Origin: an uncultured Eubacteriales bacterium
GTDB lineage: Bacteria > Bacillota > Clostridia > Oscillospirales > CAG-272
DNA: 5,947 bases
NCBI GenBank assembly: GCA_900556615.1
Contig: USPP01000112.1
Coordinates: forward strand, 1 to 5,947
Direction of reading: 5' to 3'
Made by a program: the position numbers and the translations under genes. Under the pieces are notes generated by a model, which did no database searches, had not been told where the DNA came from, and worked only from the letters and a program-made list of their open reading frames with translations. How positions within the stretch are numbered: the first letter of the stretch is position 1; each line of letters starts with the position of its first letter. Below are positions 1-5,228 of the stretch, in pieces.

Positions 1-78
1 AGCAAATGCGCAATAAAGGCGTTAGCTGTGCACCCGGCGGTATTGCCTTAAATCAAACGCTGTTTTTTTATATCCAAT

Positions 79-240
79 ATTGGGCGCCTCTAAAAATTCA
101 CTGCCCAAAACCGGCTCGATCTGTTTTTCGTCATTTGTCACAAAAATTCTTGACAGATGGTTAATCTGCGGAATTTTTGTTTAGACTGACGAAAAAATCT
201 CTTTGCCGTCTATGTACACCGAATTATTAGAGGTTCCTAT
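79..240 (+). repeat. Dispersed MITE-like repeat, copy 1
   Basis: This block matches the block at 2831-2996 in the same orientation. The best-conserved stretch starts at ATTCACTGCCC (96 here, 2848 there) and runs through CGGCTCGATCTGTTTT, TTGACAGATGG, CTGCGGAATTTT and GACTGACGAAAAAAT. The two ends of this copy are imperfect inverted repeats: the left end reads ATTGGGCGCCTCTAAAAATT and the right end, on the minus strand, reads ATAGGAACCTCTAATAATTC. Short length, inverted ends and more than one copy suggest a miniature non-autonomous transposable element; that is inference. No target-site duplication is clear. The right end overlaps the last codons of the hydrolase gene. Bases 1-78 hold no supportable gene; there is only a weak GCGTT/AACGC pairing (19-23 with 56-60) before a T-run, too poor to call a terminator. 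Confidence 0.6.
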
Positions 241-1018
241 TGTAATAGGGAGTGCCGATAAATCCCACTTGGCAGAAATCCTGCGGATTATGGCGTATGA
301 TGTAATCCATATAGCTTTCCACTATTCTTGCCGTTAAAAGATATCCGGCGGGATTCATATGTCCGCCCATATAGAAGCGTTTTTTGAATGCCTCGTCATA
401 TATCGGTGCGTATTGAAACAGATCAATTACATAGGAATGATCAAAAACATCGGTTAGACTGTGAAGCAAAGAGGAATGTTTTTCTCTCGTCTTGTCGTTT
501 ATATCATTTTCTCTCGGCATTGACATAAGAAAAAAGAAAGCGTCGGGACGCATACACTTTATTTTTTGAATAATTCTTGCGTAATATCCTGCAAACGTTT
601 CGGAATTTTTGGTGCAGTCATTTATATTTATATCGGAAACAGAGCCGATTTCCTGCCTGAGCCCCAAAAGATCGTTTACACCGAGCGCAATTATATATGC
701 CTGACAAAGCTTTTCTGTGCTCCAAAAATCATTCTGATCGGCAAATCCGTTCCAATATGCCGAGGCGGTCATGCCTCCTTTTGAAAAGTTTAACACTTCG
801 GCTCCGATATCTCTCGCAATATATTGCCCCCACGAGTACTCGAACATGTCATGATATCCCTTGTTTCCGTTTTCATCGAGTGATTCAAATTCTCCTGAGG
901 AAAGGCTGTCACCTATACAGCATATTTTTCGGAAAATGCCGCACATGCCTCCGTCAGTAACGATATGATCGAGTGGTTTTTCTTCGGGGATAAGTTTTAT
1001 GTAATCGTTGATATTCAT
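227..1018 (-). CDS. SGNH/GDSL hydrolase family protein
   Basis: A 263-residue protein of the SGNH/GDSL hydrolase fold, a group of serine esterases, lipases and carbohydrate deacetylases. Block I is IGDSLSSGE with the probable nucleophile Ser38. Block II is KGGMTA (Gly81/82). Block III is ALGVND with Asn115. The C-terminal block is MGGHMNPAGY with the probable catalytic His220; the usual Asp three residues before the His is Met217. No signal peptide is visible, so it is probably cytoplasmic. The C-terminal QVGFIGTPYY resembles close Clostridia homologues as I remember them. The last codons, for NRNL and the stop, lie inside the end of a dispersed repeat, so the natural tail may have been replaced. 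The ATG at 1018 has only a weak GGAA-type ribosome site. The gene lies 63 bases after the DUF4317 gene on the same strand and is probably cotranscribed. The substrate cannot be told. Confidence 0.88.
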   Translation of the reverse strand: MNINDYIKLIPEEKPLDHIVTDGGMCGIFRKICCIGDSLSSGEFESLDENGNKGYHDMFEYSWGQYIARDIGAEVLNFSKGGMTASAYWNGFADQNDFWSTEKLCQAYIIALGVNDLLGLRQEIGSVSDININDCTKNSETFAGYYARIIQKIKCMRPDAFFFLMSMPRENDINDKTREKHSSLLHSLTDVFDHSYVIDLFQYAPIYDEAFKKRFYMGGHMNPAGYLLTARIVESYMDYIIRHNPQDFCQVGFIGTPYYNRNL

Positions 1019-1081
1019 TGTAATTCCGATTTTAAGCTGATGAGGCTTTCCTTTCTTCTTGTGCTGAAAACGGTTTTACTC

Positions 1082-2224
1082 TTATGAGATACTGATTTCT
1101 ACACCGTTTACTTCAACCGTTCCGTCCGCTCGGATAAGAATATATTTCTGTCCGTCAATTACTTTTGTTTCCATTCGCTCGGCAGCGGCGGGAGAGAGCT
1201 TGATACTTATATCGGGAATTTTGACTTCAAATTGCTTGGTATCAATAATATTGAAGGGCGTTATTTCTGCCTTGCTTCCGAAAGCGGCGTCGAATTTTTC
1301 TCCGAAATCGTTTATGCGACTTTCGTCGATTCCGCAGCTTTGAAGAACGTCTTCTACGGTGTTTTTAGATATGACAAGGGGATCGGGATCTTTTAACGCC
1401 TTATGTTCTTCAATCATTTCATTGAGCTTCTCATGTACGGATTTTACAACCTCATAGCTGCAAGCATCGGATACCGTATCGTGTAAAAGAGTTTGGAAGC
1501 TTTGCTTTTGCTCTGCCGCAGACATAGGCGGCTCTGATTTGAAAAGTGCTTCTATAACCTCGCCGTGATTATCGGAAATATTTTTAGAGTAATAAAGGGT
1601 GTTGTATATATTTGCTGTTCTGCCGTCGAAGGCAGGAAATAGAAATCCCAGCTCCGGTGAAGAGATGATCCAATCCGGCGTCACATTTTTGAATCTGTTT
1701 TCCGGGACGTAATAGCTGAGCGCCGGTTTTGTCATTTTTACAGGACAGATGCTGCAGAGAATATAGGAATACACGGAGGTTGATTCATCTTTTTTTGTGC
1801 CGTCCGAAGAATAGGAGGGAACATCGTAGGTATCGGCAGTAAGGAGAATCATATAATTTCCGTCAAAGACTAACGATTCCTTGATGATGCTGATTATGTC
1901 GTTTACTGCTTTATCGTCAGATAATGAGGAGTTTTTGAGGGTGGTAAGAAGTTGATGCTCATCGCTGCCGAGCACTTGATTATTGGTAAAAGGAATATCA
2001 AGTAGATTTTTGCCCAAAGTTCCTGAAAGAGTTTTTTTGAGTATGGCAAATATTTCTTCCGTTTCTTCTGCCGACATCATTGTTATCGATTGATCAAAAC
2101 AGGAGATGATTTCTTTTTTTTCGTTTACATAACAGCCGCGTATTCTGGTTATATTGCTTTTATCGACACGAAATCGTTTTTTTAATTCCGAGATTTCTTT
2201 TTCGTTCATTTGATTGATTTGCAC
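1082..2224 (-). CDS. DUF4317 family protein
   Basis: A protein of up to 380 residues matching my memory of the DUF4317 family, whose members start near MNKKEI and continue with an ITRIxGCYV-type motif. Here this reads NEKEISELKKRFRVDKSNITRIRGCYV. The function is unknown. The chain looks soluble, without a signal peptide or membrane segments. It has an acidic, helical middle with many Ser and Glu residues, and a C-terminal part of short beta-like stretches (KYILIRADGTVEVNGVEIS). The longest start is GTG at 2224, but family comparison favours ATG at 2209, which removes MQINQ. Neither start has a well-placed ribosome site: AGAAAGG ends 20 bases before the GTG. A short ORF that overlaps the ATG may supply translation by coupling. 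The gene is first in a leftward pair with the SGNH hydrolase. Confidence 0.85.
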   Translation of the reverse strand: MQINQMNEKEISELKKRFRVDKSNITRIRGCYVNEKKEIISCFDQSITMMSAEETEEIFAILKKTLSGTLGKNLLDIPFTNNQVLGSDEHQLLTTLKNSSLSDDKAVNDIISIIKESLVFDGNYMILLTADTYDVPSYSSDGTKKDESTSVYSYILCSICPVKMTKPALSYYVPENRFKNVTPDWIISSPELGFLFPAFDGRTANIYNTLYYSKNISDNHGEVIEALFKSEPPMSAAEQKQSFQTLLHDTVSDACSYEVVKSVHEKLNEMIEEHKALKDPDPLVISKNTVEDVLQSCGIDESRINDFGEKFDAAFGSKAEITPFNIIDTKQFEVKIPDISIKLSPAAAERMETKVIDGQKYILIRADGTVEVNGVEISIS

Positions 2225-2238
2225 CAGTGCTTTTGCAA
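2206..2238 (-). CDS. Possible 10-codon leader ORF overlapping the DUF4317 ATG
   Basis: On the minus strand a TTG codon at 2238 lies 6 bases after a good AAAGG ribosome site (2249-2245) and opens a frame for MQKHWCKSIK ending in TGA at 2208-2206. That TGA overlaps the ATG at 2209-2207 as ATGA, the usual arrangement for translational coupling. It would explain why the DUF4317 ATG has no ribosome site of its own. The reading is an inference from spacing only. A ten-codon ORF can arise by chance, and the GTG at 2224 remains a competing start for the main gene. Confidence 0.3.
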   Translation of the reverse strand: MQKHWCKSIK

Positions 2239-2275
2239 AGGTTACCTTTCTAAGTGAGTATAGATTATAAATGCT

Positions 2276-2304
2276 ATTATATCATTTTTTAGTATAAAAC
2301 ACAA
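2276..2304 (-). promoter_or_regulatory. Sigma-A promoter of the DUF4317/hydrolase pair
   Basis: Read on the minus strand, TATAAT occupies 2281-2276 and is preceded by TGA, giving an extended -10 TGATATAAT. A weak -35 TTGTGT (2304-2299) lies at a 17-base spacer. The site is about 50-70 bases upstream of the possible DUF4317 starts. No other leftward promoter is evident before the hydrolase gene. Confidence 0.6.
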
Positions 2305-2489
2305 GTTTATTTTTTATGGATATGGTAAAAATCGGTTTTTAATAAGATAAAACGAGCAAGGATGTGAAAAAACAAGGTATAATGGAAGCACCATTAAAAA
2401 TTTCGGAGATTGCTGTATTCTAAAGGCAACGTATCATGAAAGGACAAAAGCGATTATAGAAAAGTTTTGAAAATATAACGCAAAACTAT
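2305..2489. other. Divergent intergenic region between the DUF4317 promoter and the tRNA promoter
   Basis: AT-rich spacer with no convincing gene. On the plus strand it holds a TATAAT at 2378-2383 without a usable -35. It has a 19-codon frame from GTG at 2364 (to TAA at 2421-2423) and a 7-codon frame for MKGQKRL from ATG at 2436, behind AAAGG. The 12-mer GGAGATTGCTGT at 2405-2416 recurs at 3104-3115 in the GNAT leader. These scraps may be remnants of a degraded leader or mobile element; nothing here supports a functional product. Confidence 0.4.
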
Positions 2490-2518
2490 TGACAAAATCA
2501 TTTACTTGTGATATAATA
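2490..2518 (+). promoter_or_regulatory. Near-consensus sigma-A promoter of the tRNA unit
   Basis: Perfect TTGACA at 2490-2495, a 17-base spacer and perfect TATAAT at 2513-2518, with an extended -10 TG at 2510-2511. Transcription would start at about 2525, a dozen bases before the first tRNA. A strong constitutive promoter is what stable RNA genes usually have. Confidence 0.9.
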
Positions 2519-2537
2519 TCTCATGTTGCAAGGAGAT

Positions 2538-2626
2538 GCCGGAGTGGCGGAACAGGCAGACGCCCGGGACTTAAAATCCCGTGATACGCGAGTATCGTAC
2601 CGGTTCGAGCCCGATTTCCGGCACCA
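2538..2626 (+). tRNA. tRNA-Leu (anticodon UAA)
   Basis: An 89-base class II tRNA with CCA encoded in the DNA. The acceptor stem pairs GCCGGAG (2538-2544) with TTCCGGC (2616-2622), with a G-T pair at the inner end. The D-stem is GCG/CGC. The anticodon stem is CGGGA/TCCCG around loop CTTAAAA, giving anticodon TAA at 2572-2574, which reads UUA and probably UUG. The long variable arm GATAC-GCGA-GTATC (2583-2596) fits leucine. The T-loop is TTCGAGC. One pair in the T-stem is broken: C2600 faces A2614 where a G would be expected. It is the first gene of a two-tRNA transcript. Confidence 0.93.
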
Positions 2627-2664
2627 CTCTGTTTATGCCGGTCGGCGTACATACAATTTTATAT

Positions 2665-2741
<77 letters not shown>

Positions 2742-2746
2742 TAACC

Positions 2747-2796
2747 GGACACCAATTTTGATACAATGCGTATCGAAACGGGTGTCCTTTATTTTT
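2747..2796 (+). terminator. Intrinsic terminator of the tRNA unit
   Basis: GGACACC (2747-2753) pairs with GGTGTCC (2781-2787). Inside this, TTTTGATAC pairs with GTATCGAAA around a five-base loop, making one long hairpin. It is followed by TTTATTTTT. It begins five bases after the fMet CCA. Confidence 0.88.
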
Positions 2797-2808
2797 GCTA
2801 TATTTCCA

Positions 2809-2848
2809 TTTATAAAGGGGGGAATATTATATAGGTCACCTTTATAAA
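2809..2848. repeat. 10-bp inverted repeat at the left edge of repeat copy 2
   Basis: TTTATAAAGG (2809-2818) and CCTTTATAAA (2839-2848) are perfect inverted copies separated by 20 AT-rich bases. The right arm falls inside the left end of repeat copy 2, so the pairing may be a chance effect of an AT-rich junction or part of the insertion site structure. Confidence 0.45.
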
Positions 2849-2996
2849 TTCACTGCCCAAATCCGGCTCGATCTGTTTTCCGTCATTCATCATAAAATCC
2901 TTGACAGATGGATACGCTGTCTGCGGAATTTTGGTTTTGACTGACGAAAAAATATTTTTGACGTCTATGAATATTGCATTTTTAGAGACACCCTAT
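2831..2996 (+). repeat. Dispersed MITE-like repeat, copy 2
   Basis: Second copy of the block at 79-240, same orientation, diverged by substitutions and a few small indels around 2911-2925. Its ends are also imperfect inverted repeats: ATAGGTCACCTTTATAAATT at the left and, on the minus strand, ATAGGGTGTCTCTAAAAATG at the right. The four ends of both copies share the core pattern GG-N(3-4)-CTCTAAAAAT. It sits in the gap between the tRNA terminator and the GNAT leader and carries no credible gene. A minus-strand frame runs open through this copy, but the matching frame in copy 1 has a stop and compensating frameshifts, so coding is not supported. Confidence 0.6.
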
Positions 2997-3060
2997 ATTT
3001 TTACAAGGTTCTATGTGAACTGTATTCAGATTTAAGGTAGAAAAATTCATATCTTCGCGG

Positions 3061-3066
3061 TATAAT
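3061..3066 (+). promoter_or_regulatory. Candidate -10 element for the GNAT transcript
   Basis: A perfect TATAAT, but the -35 region 17 bases upstream (TAGAAA) is poor and no extended -10 TG is present. If used, it would give a leader of about 150 bases containing the short ORF and hairpin described below. Confidence 0.4.
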
Positions 3067-3115
3067 AAAAAAGCCGAAGCTATTCAGCAAAATATTATTT
3101 TTAGGAGATTGCTGT

Positions 3116-3151
3116 TTGAAGAAAAACAACACCTTGGAGATTGTGGGTTAA
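3116..3151 (+). CDS. Possible 11-codon leader peptide upstream of the GNAT gene
   Basis: A TTG at 3116 lies 8 bases after AGGAG (3103-3107) and opens a frame for MKKNNTLEIVG, ending in TAA at 3149-3151. The stop codon touches the first base of the 5' arm of the downstream hairpin (3151-3163). A ribosome finishing this ORF would therefore cover that arm. The placement resembles leader peptides in translation-attenuation systems. It is an inference: the ORF is very short and the start is a rare codon. Confidence 0.35.
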   Translation: MKKNNTLEIVG

Positions 3152-3219
3152 CCGGGAGGTTTGCGTAAATACAGTCTCATACAAACCTCCTGGTATTGCG
3201 ATTAACAATCATTAGGAGG
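3139..3219 (+). promoter_or_regulatory. Structured leader with competing anti-Shine-Dalgarno arm
   Basis: ACCGGGAGGTTTG (3151-3163) pairs with CAAACCTCCTGGT (3182-3194) over 13 bp with one G-T pair and an 18-base loop. An outer helix GATTGT/ACAATC (3139-3144 with 3205-3210) encloses it. The 3' arm contains CCTCCT (3186-3191), an exact complement of the GNAT ribosome site AGGAGG (3214-3219). The arm can therefore pair either with the hairpin 5' arm, leaving the ribosome site free, or with the ribosome site itself. No T-run follows, so it is not an intrinsic terminator. The effector, if any, is unknown. Confidence 0.55.
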
Positions 3220-3227
3220 AAAAATCA

Positions 3228-3854
3228 ATGAATAAAAATGACTACATCATCCGTTTAGAAAGAAAAGACGAACACCGTGAAGTTGAAAATCTTGTAAGAG
3301 AAGCATTCTGGAATGTATATCGCCCCGGGTGCTTGGAGCATTATGTTTTAAATCAACTGAGAAATGACACCGCGTTTGTTGCAGACCTTGATTTTGTTAT
3401 GGAAAAGAATGGGAAATTGATAGGACAGAATATCTTCATGAGGGCAGCCATCAAAGCTGATGACGGCAGGGATGTGCCTATTATGACGATGGGACCGATC
3501 TGCATCTGTAACGAATTTAAGAGAAATGGGTACGGTAAAATTCTGTTGGACTATTCTCTGGAAAAAGCGGCAGAACTCGGTTGCGGAGCAGTATGCATTG
3601 AAGGTAACATCGATTTTTACGGAAAGAGTGGGTTTACTTATGCCGGTGAGTATGGTATTCGTTATCATGGTTTGCCGGAAGGAGAAGATGCCTCCTTCTT
3701 TTTATGCAAGGAATTAATTACCGGTTATCTCAACGGCATAACAGGCGAATATACTGCGCCGCAAGGGTATTTTGTAGATGAAGCCGCAGTGCAGGAATTT
3801 GACAGGACATTTCCGCAGAAAGAAAAATTGGTTCTTCCCGGTCAGCTTTTCTAA
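3228..3854 (+). CDS. GNAT family N-acetyltransferase (YhbS-like)
   Basis: A 208-residue protein of the GNAT superfamily, which transfers an acetyl group from acetyl-CoA to an amine. The N-terminal part (LVREAFWNVYRPGCLEHYV, about 22-40) resembles YhbS-like enzymes of Clostridia. The beta-strand IMTMGPICI (85-93) leads into the pyrophosphate-binding turn KRNGYG (98-103) and helix KILLDYSLEKAAELG. A later segment, YGKSGFTYAGEYGIRY, matches motif B. The last 40 or so residues form an extension after the core. No membrane segment or signal is visible, so it should be cytoplasmic. The start is well supported by AGGAGG eight bases upstream of ATG. It stands alone on its strand between a structured leader and a hairpin. 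The acceptor substrate cannot be told; small-molecule detoxification, including antibiotics, is possible but not shown. Confidence 0.88.
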   Translation: MNKNDYIIRLERKDEHREVENLVREAFWNVYRPGCLEHYVLNQLRNDTAFVADLDFVMEKNGKLIGQNIFMRAAIKADDGRDVPIMTMGPICICNEFKRNGYGKILLDYSLEKAAELGCGAVCIEGNIDFYGKSGFTYAGEYGIRYHGLPEGEDASFFLCKELITGYLNGITGEYTAPQGYFVDEAAVQEFDRTFPQKEKLVLPGQLF

Positions 3855-3872
3855 ATAAGCGAATCATTGTCG

Positions 3873-3910
3873 GAGCAGTGCGTCCTTTGCGATGCACTGC
3901 TCTTCATTAT
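3873..3910 (+). terminator. Hairpin downstream of the GNAT gene, probable terminator
   Basis: GAGCAGTGC (3873-3881) pairs perfectly with GCACTGCTC (3894-3902) around a 12-base loop, starting 18 bases after the GNAT stop. The following TTCATTAT is a weak T-tract, so termination may be partial or the hairpin may mainly protect the mRNA 3' end. Confidence 0.6.
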
Positions 3911-4040
3911 ACGGAAACAGTGCTCGTTTTTTGGGGATGAATACAGCGAATGTCCTTGACAAATACGGCGGAAGTAATATATGAGTCTTTCCGCGTACAT
4001 AAACACATAAAAGTGCGCACGGTTTAATTTTTAAAGACAT
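3911..4040. other. Convergent intergenic region, no gene seen
   Basis: Between the 3' ends of the GNAT unit and the leftward lnt unit. It contains a TTGACA at 3956-3961 without a good -10 at the right distance, and an 8-base palindrome GTGCGCAC (4014-4021). I see no supportable gene or RNA. Confidence 0.4.
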
Positions 4041-4083
4041 AAAAAACAGGGCTTCCGAAGCTTTTGTTGACTTCGGAAGCCCT
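4041..4083 (-). terminator. Strong intrinsic terminator of the leftward lnt unit
   Basis: AGGGCTTCCGAAG (4048-4060) and CTTCGGAAGCCCT (4071-4083) form a perfect 13-bp stem with a 10-base loop. On the minus strand it is followed by GTTTTTT (4047-4041), so it ends transcription arriving from lnt. It lies about 250 bases beyond the lnt stop, leaving room for a small gene or a long 3' untranslated region. The plus-strand side lacks a T-run. Confidence 0.88.
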
Positions 4084-4174
4084 CATATCTATTCTTTTAT
4101 GGTATATTTTCATCAAATAAGACTTTTTCCCTGAAATCTCTTACGACAGGTCAATAAAGGCATGACGGAGCATA

Positions 4175-4342
4175 TTAGGAAAAATCAATATCAAACCGAT
4201 CATCCGGAAACCAAATCAAAATCGACTGTGTGAAGAGGTATGCATATATAATGCAAGCCGAGAGTAAGCAAGTACTTTGAGGCGTGAATTTTATATTTTG
4301 AAATATGACGGCATCTGCAATCAGGCCATTTTTATTGTTCAT
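4175..4342 (-). CDS. Weak 55-codon ORF after lnt
   Basis: An ATG at 4342 overlaps the lnt stop region by 11 bases (lnt stop at 4334-4332) and opens a 55-codon frame ending at 4175. The product has one hydrophobic stretch (CLLSACIIYAYLFTQSILIWF) and a polar acidic tail (PDDRFDIDFS), so it could be a small single-pass membrane protein. No ribosome site precedes the ATG, so translation would need coupling to lnt. The terminator lies about 90 bases further on, which would suit an operon gene. I recognise no family, and a chance frame is quite possible. Confidence 0.2.
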   Translation of the reverse strand: MNNKNGLIADAVIFQNIKFTPQSTCLLSACIIYAYLFTQSILIWFPDDRFDIDFS

Positions 4343-5228
4343 GGGATTTTTCGCTTGCAATCGCCTTTTTTCGTGATCTTATGATTTTGAAAACAGCAAT
4401 CGACGCAAGGTAAGCGAAACTGAGCCATACGATTAGATTTCCAACATAGGAATACAGGGTACGGTTGGTATGGAAGGTGATTTCATCGGCAACATATCCG
4501 GAAACAAGCGGTTCAAGATAGGTTTTAACCTTTCCCTTATCCGAAATGACCGAAGAAATACCGGTGTTTGCCGCCCTGACAAAGCATTTACCGCTCTCTA
4601 CCGCCCTGAGAACCGCATGACCGTTATGCTGATAAACGGCTGCTGAGTCAAGGTACCAGGAATCGTTTGTGGACAGTATCATAAGCTCCGCTCCGTCGCG
4701 GACAGAGGATAAGGTCAAGGTCTCATATATCGAATCAAAGCATACAAGAGCGCCGATGCTTCCGAGCTCGGTATCAAAAATGGCGGAATCAGTTCCTGCC
4801 TTCAGATCATCGTCGAACATATTCATATCGGCAAGAAAAGGAAGCACTGTTTTTATCAGTCCCGGCATAGGGAGATATTCACCAAAGGGGACAAGGTGGC
4901 GTTTGCAGTATACACTGTTGTTTACCGTACCGTCCGGATGAAAAAGATAGATAGCATTATAGGTGTTTTCATTATGATCTGCGTCTCGCTCGGTATAGAA
5001 GGCGCCGACTGCAATATAGGCTGAATTACGGACCGCAAGCTCTGAAATTTCGGAACGAACGGTTGTATTGAGGTTCAGAGATGTAGTAATAACCGTTTCC
5101 GGCCATACTACAAGCTTTGCTCCCGTCTCGGAAACCGCTTTTTCGGTAAGCTCGCTGTAAATGGCAAGGGATGTTTCAAGCGAATCGTCAGCCATTTGTC
5201 TCCCGAAGCGATATTTCCCTGAATACAT
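4332..5228 (-). CDS. lnt: Lnt C-terminal fragment: nitrilase-like catalytic domain
   Basis: The second frame of the split lnt gene, open from an ATG at 5228 for 298 codons. Homology to the carbon-nitrogen hydrolase domain begins at about MADDSLETSLAIYSELT and includes the Glu, Lys and Cys triad. It ends with a final membrane segment (VGNLIVWLSFAYLASIAVF) and a short basic tail. The residues before MADD (MYSGKYRFGRQ) are out-of-frame reading of the N-terminal part. No ribosome site precedes 5228, so independent translation is unlikely. Confidence 0.7.
   Translation of the reverse strand: MYSGKYRFGRQMADDSLETSLAIYSELTEKAVSETGAKLVVWPETVITTSLNLNTTVRSEISELAVRNSAYIAVGAFYTERDADHNENTYNAIYLFHPDGTVNNSVYCKRHLVPFGEYLPMPGLIKTVLPFLADMNMFDDDLKAGTDSAIFDTELGSIGALVCFDSIYETLTLSSVRDGAELMILSTNDSWYLDSAAVYQHNGHAVLRAVESGKCFVRAANTGISSVISDKGKVKTYLEPLVSGYVADEITFHTNRTLYSYVGNLIVWLSFAYLASIAVFKIIRSRKKAIASEKSHEQ

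Noticed and set aside
96..226. Protein-like minus-strand frame in the repeat (for example VYIDGKEIFSSV)
   Set aside because: Copy 1 has an in-frame stop after SSV, and the indels between the copies shift the frame, so conservation looks like DNA rather than protein.
3151..3194. GNAT leader hairpin as an intrinsic terminator
   Set aside because: No T-run follows the stem; the sequence goes into the gene's own ribosome site.
3348..3668. 106-codon minus-strand frame inside the GNAT gene
   Set aside because: No family resemblance; the plus-strand frame has clear GNAT motifs and a good ribosome site.
3956..3984. TTGACA as a plus-strand promoter
   Set aside because: No acceptable -10 at 16-18 bases and no gene downstream on that strand.
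5192..5200. Programmed -1 frameshift in lnt
   Set aside because: The junction GAC AAA TGG CTG has no X-XXY-YYZ heptamer and no obvious downstream hairpin; a lost base is simpler.
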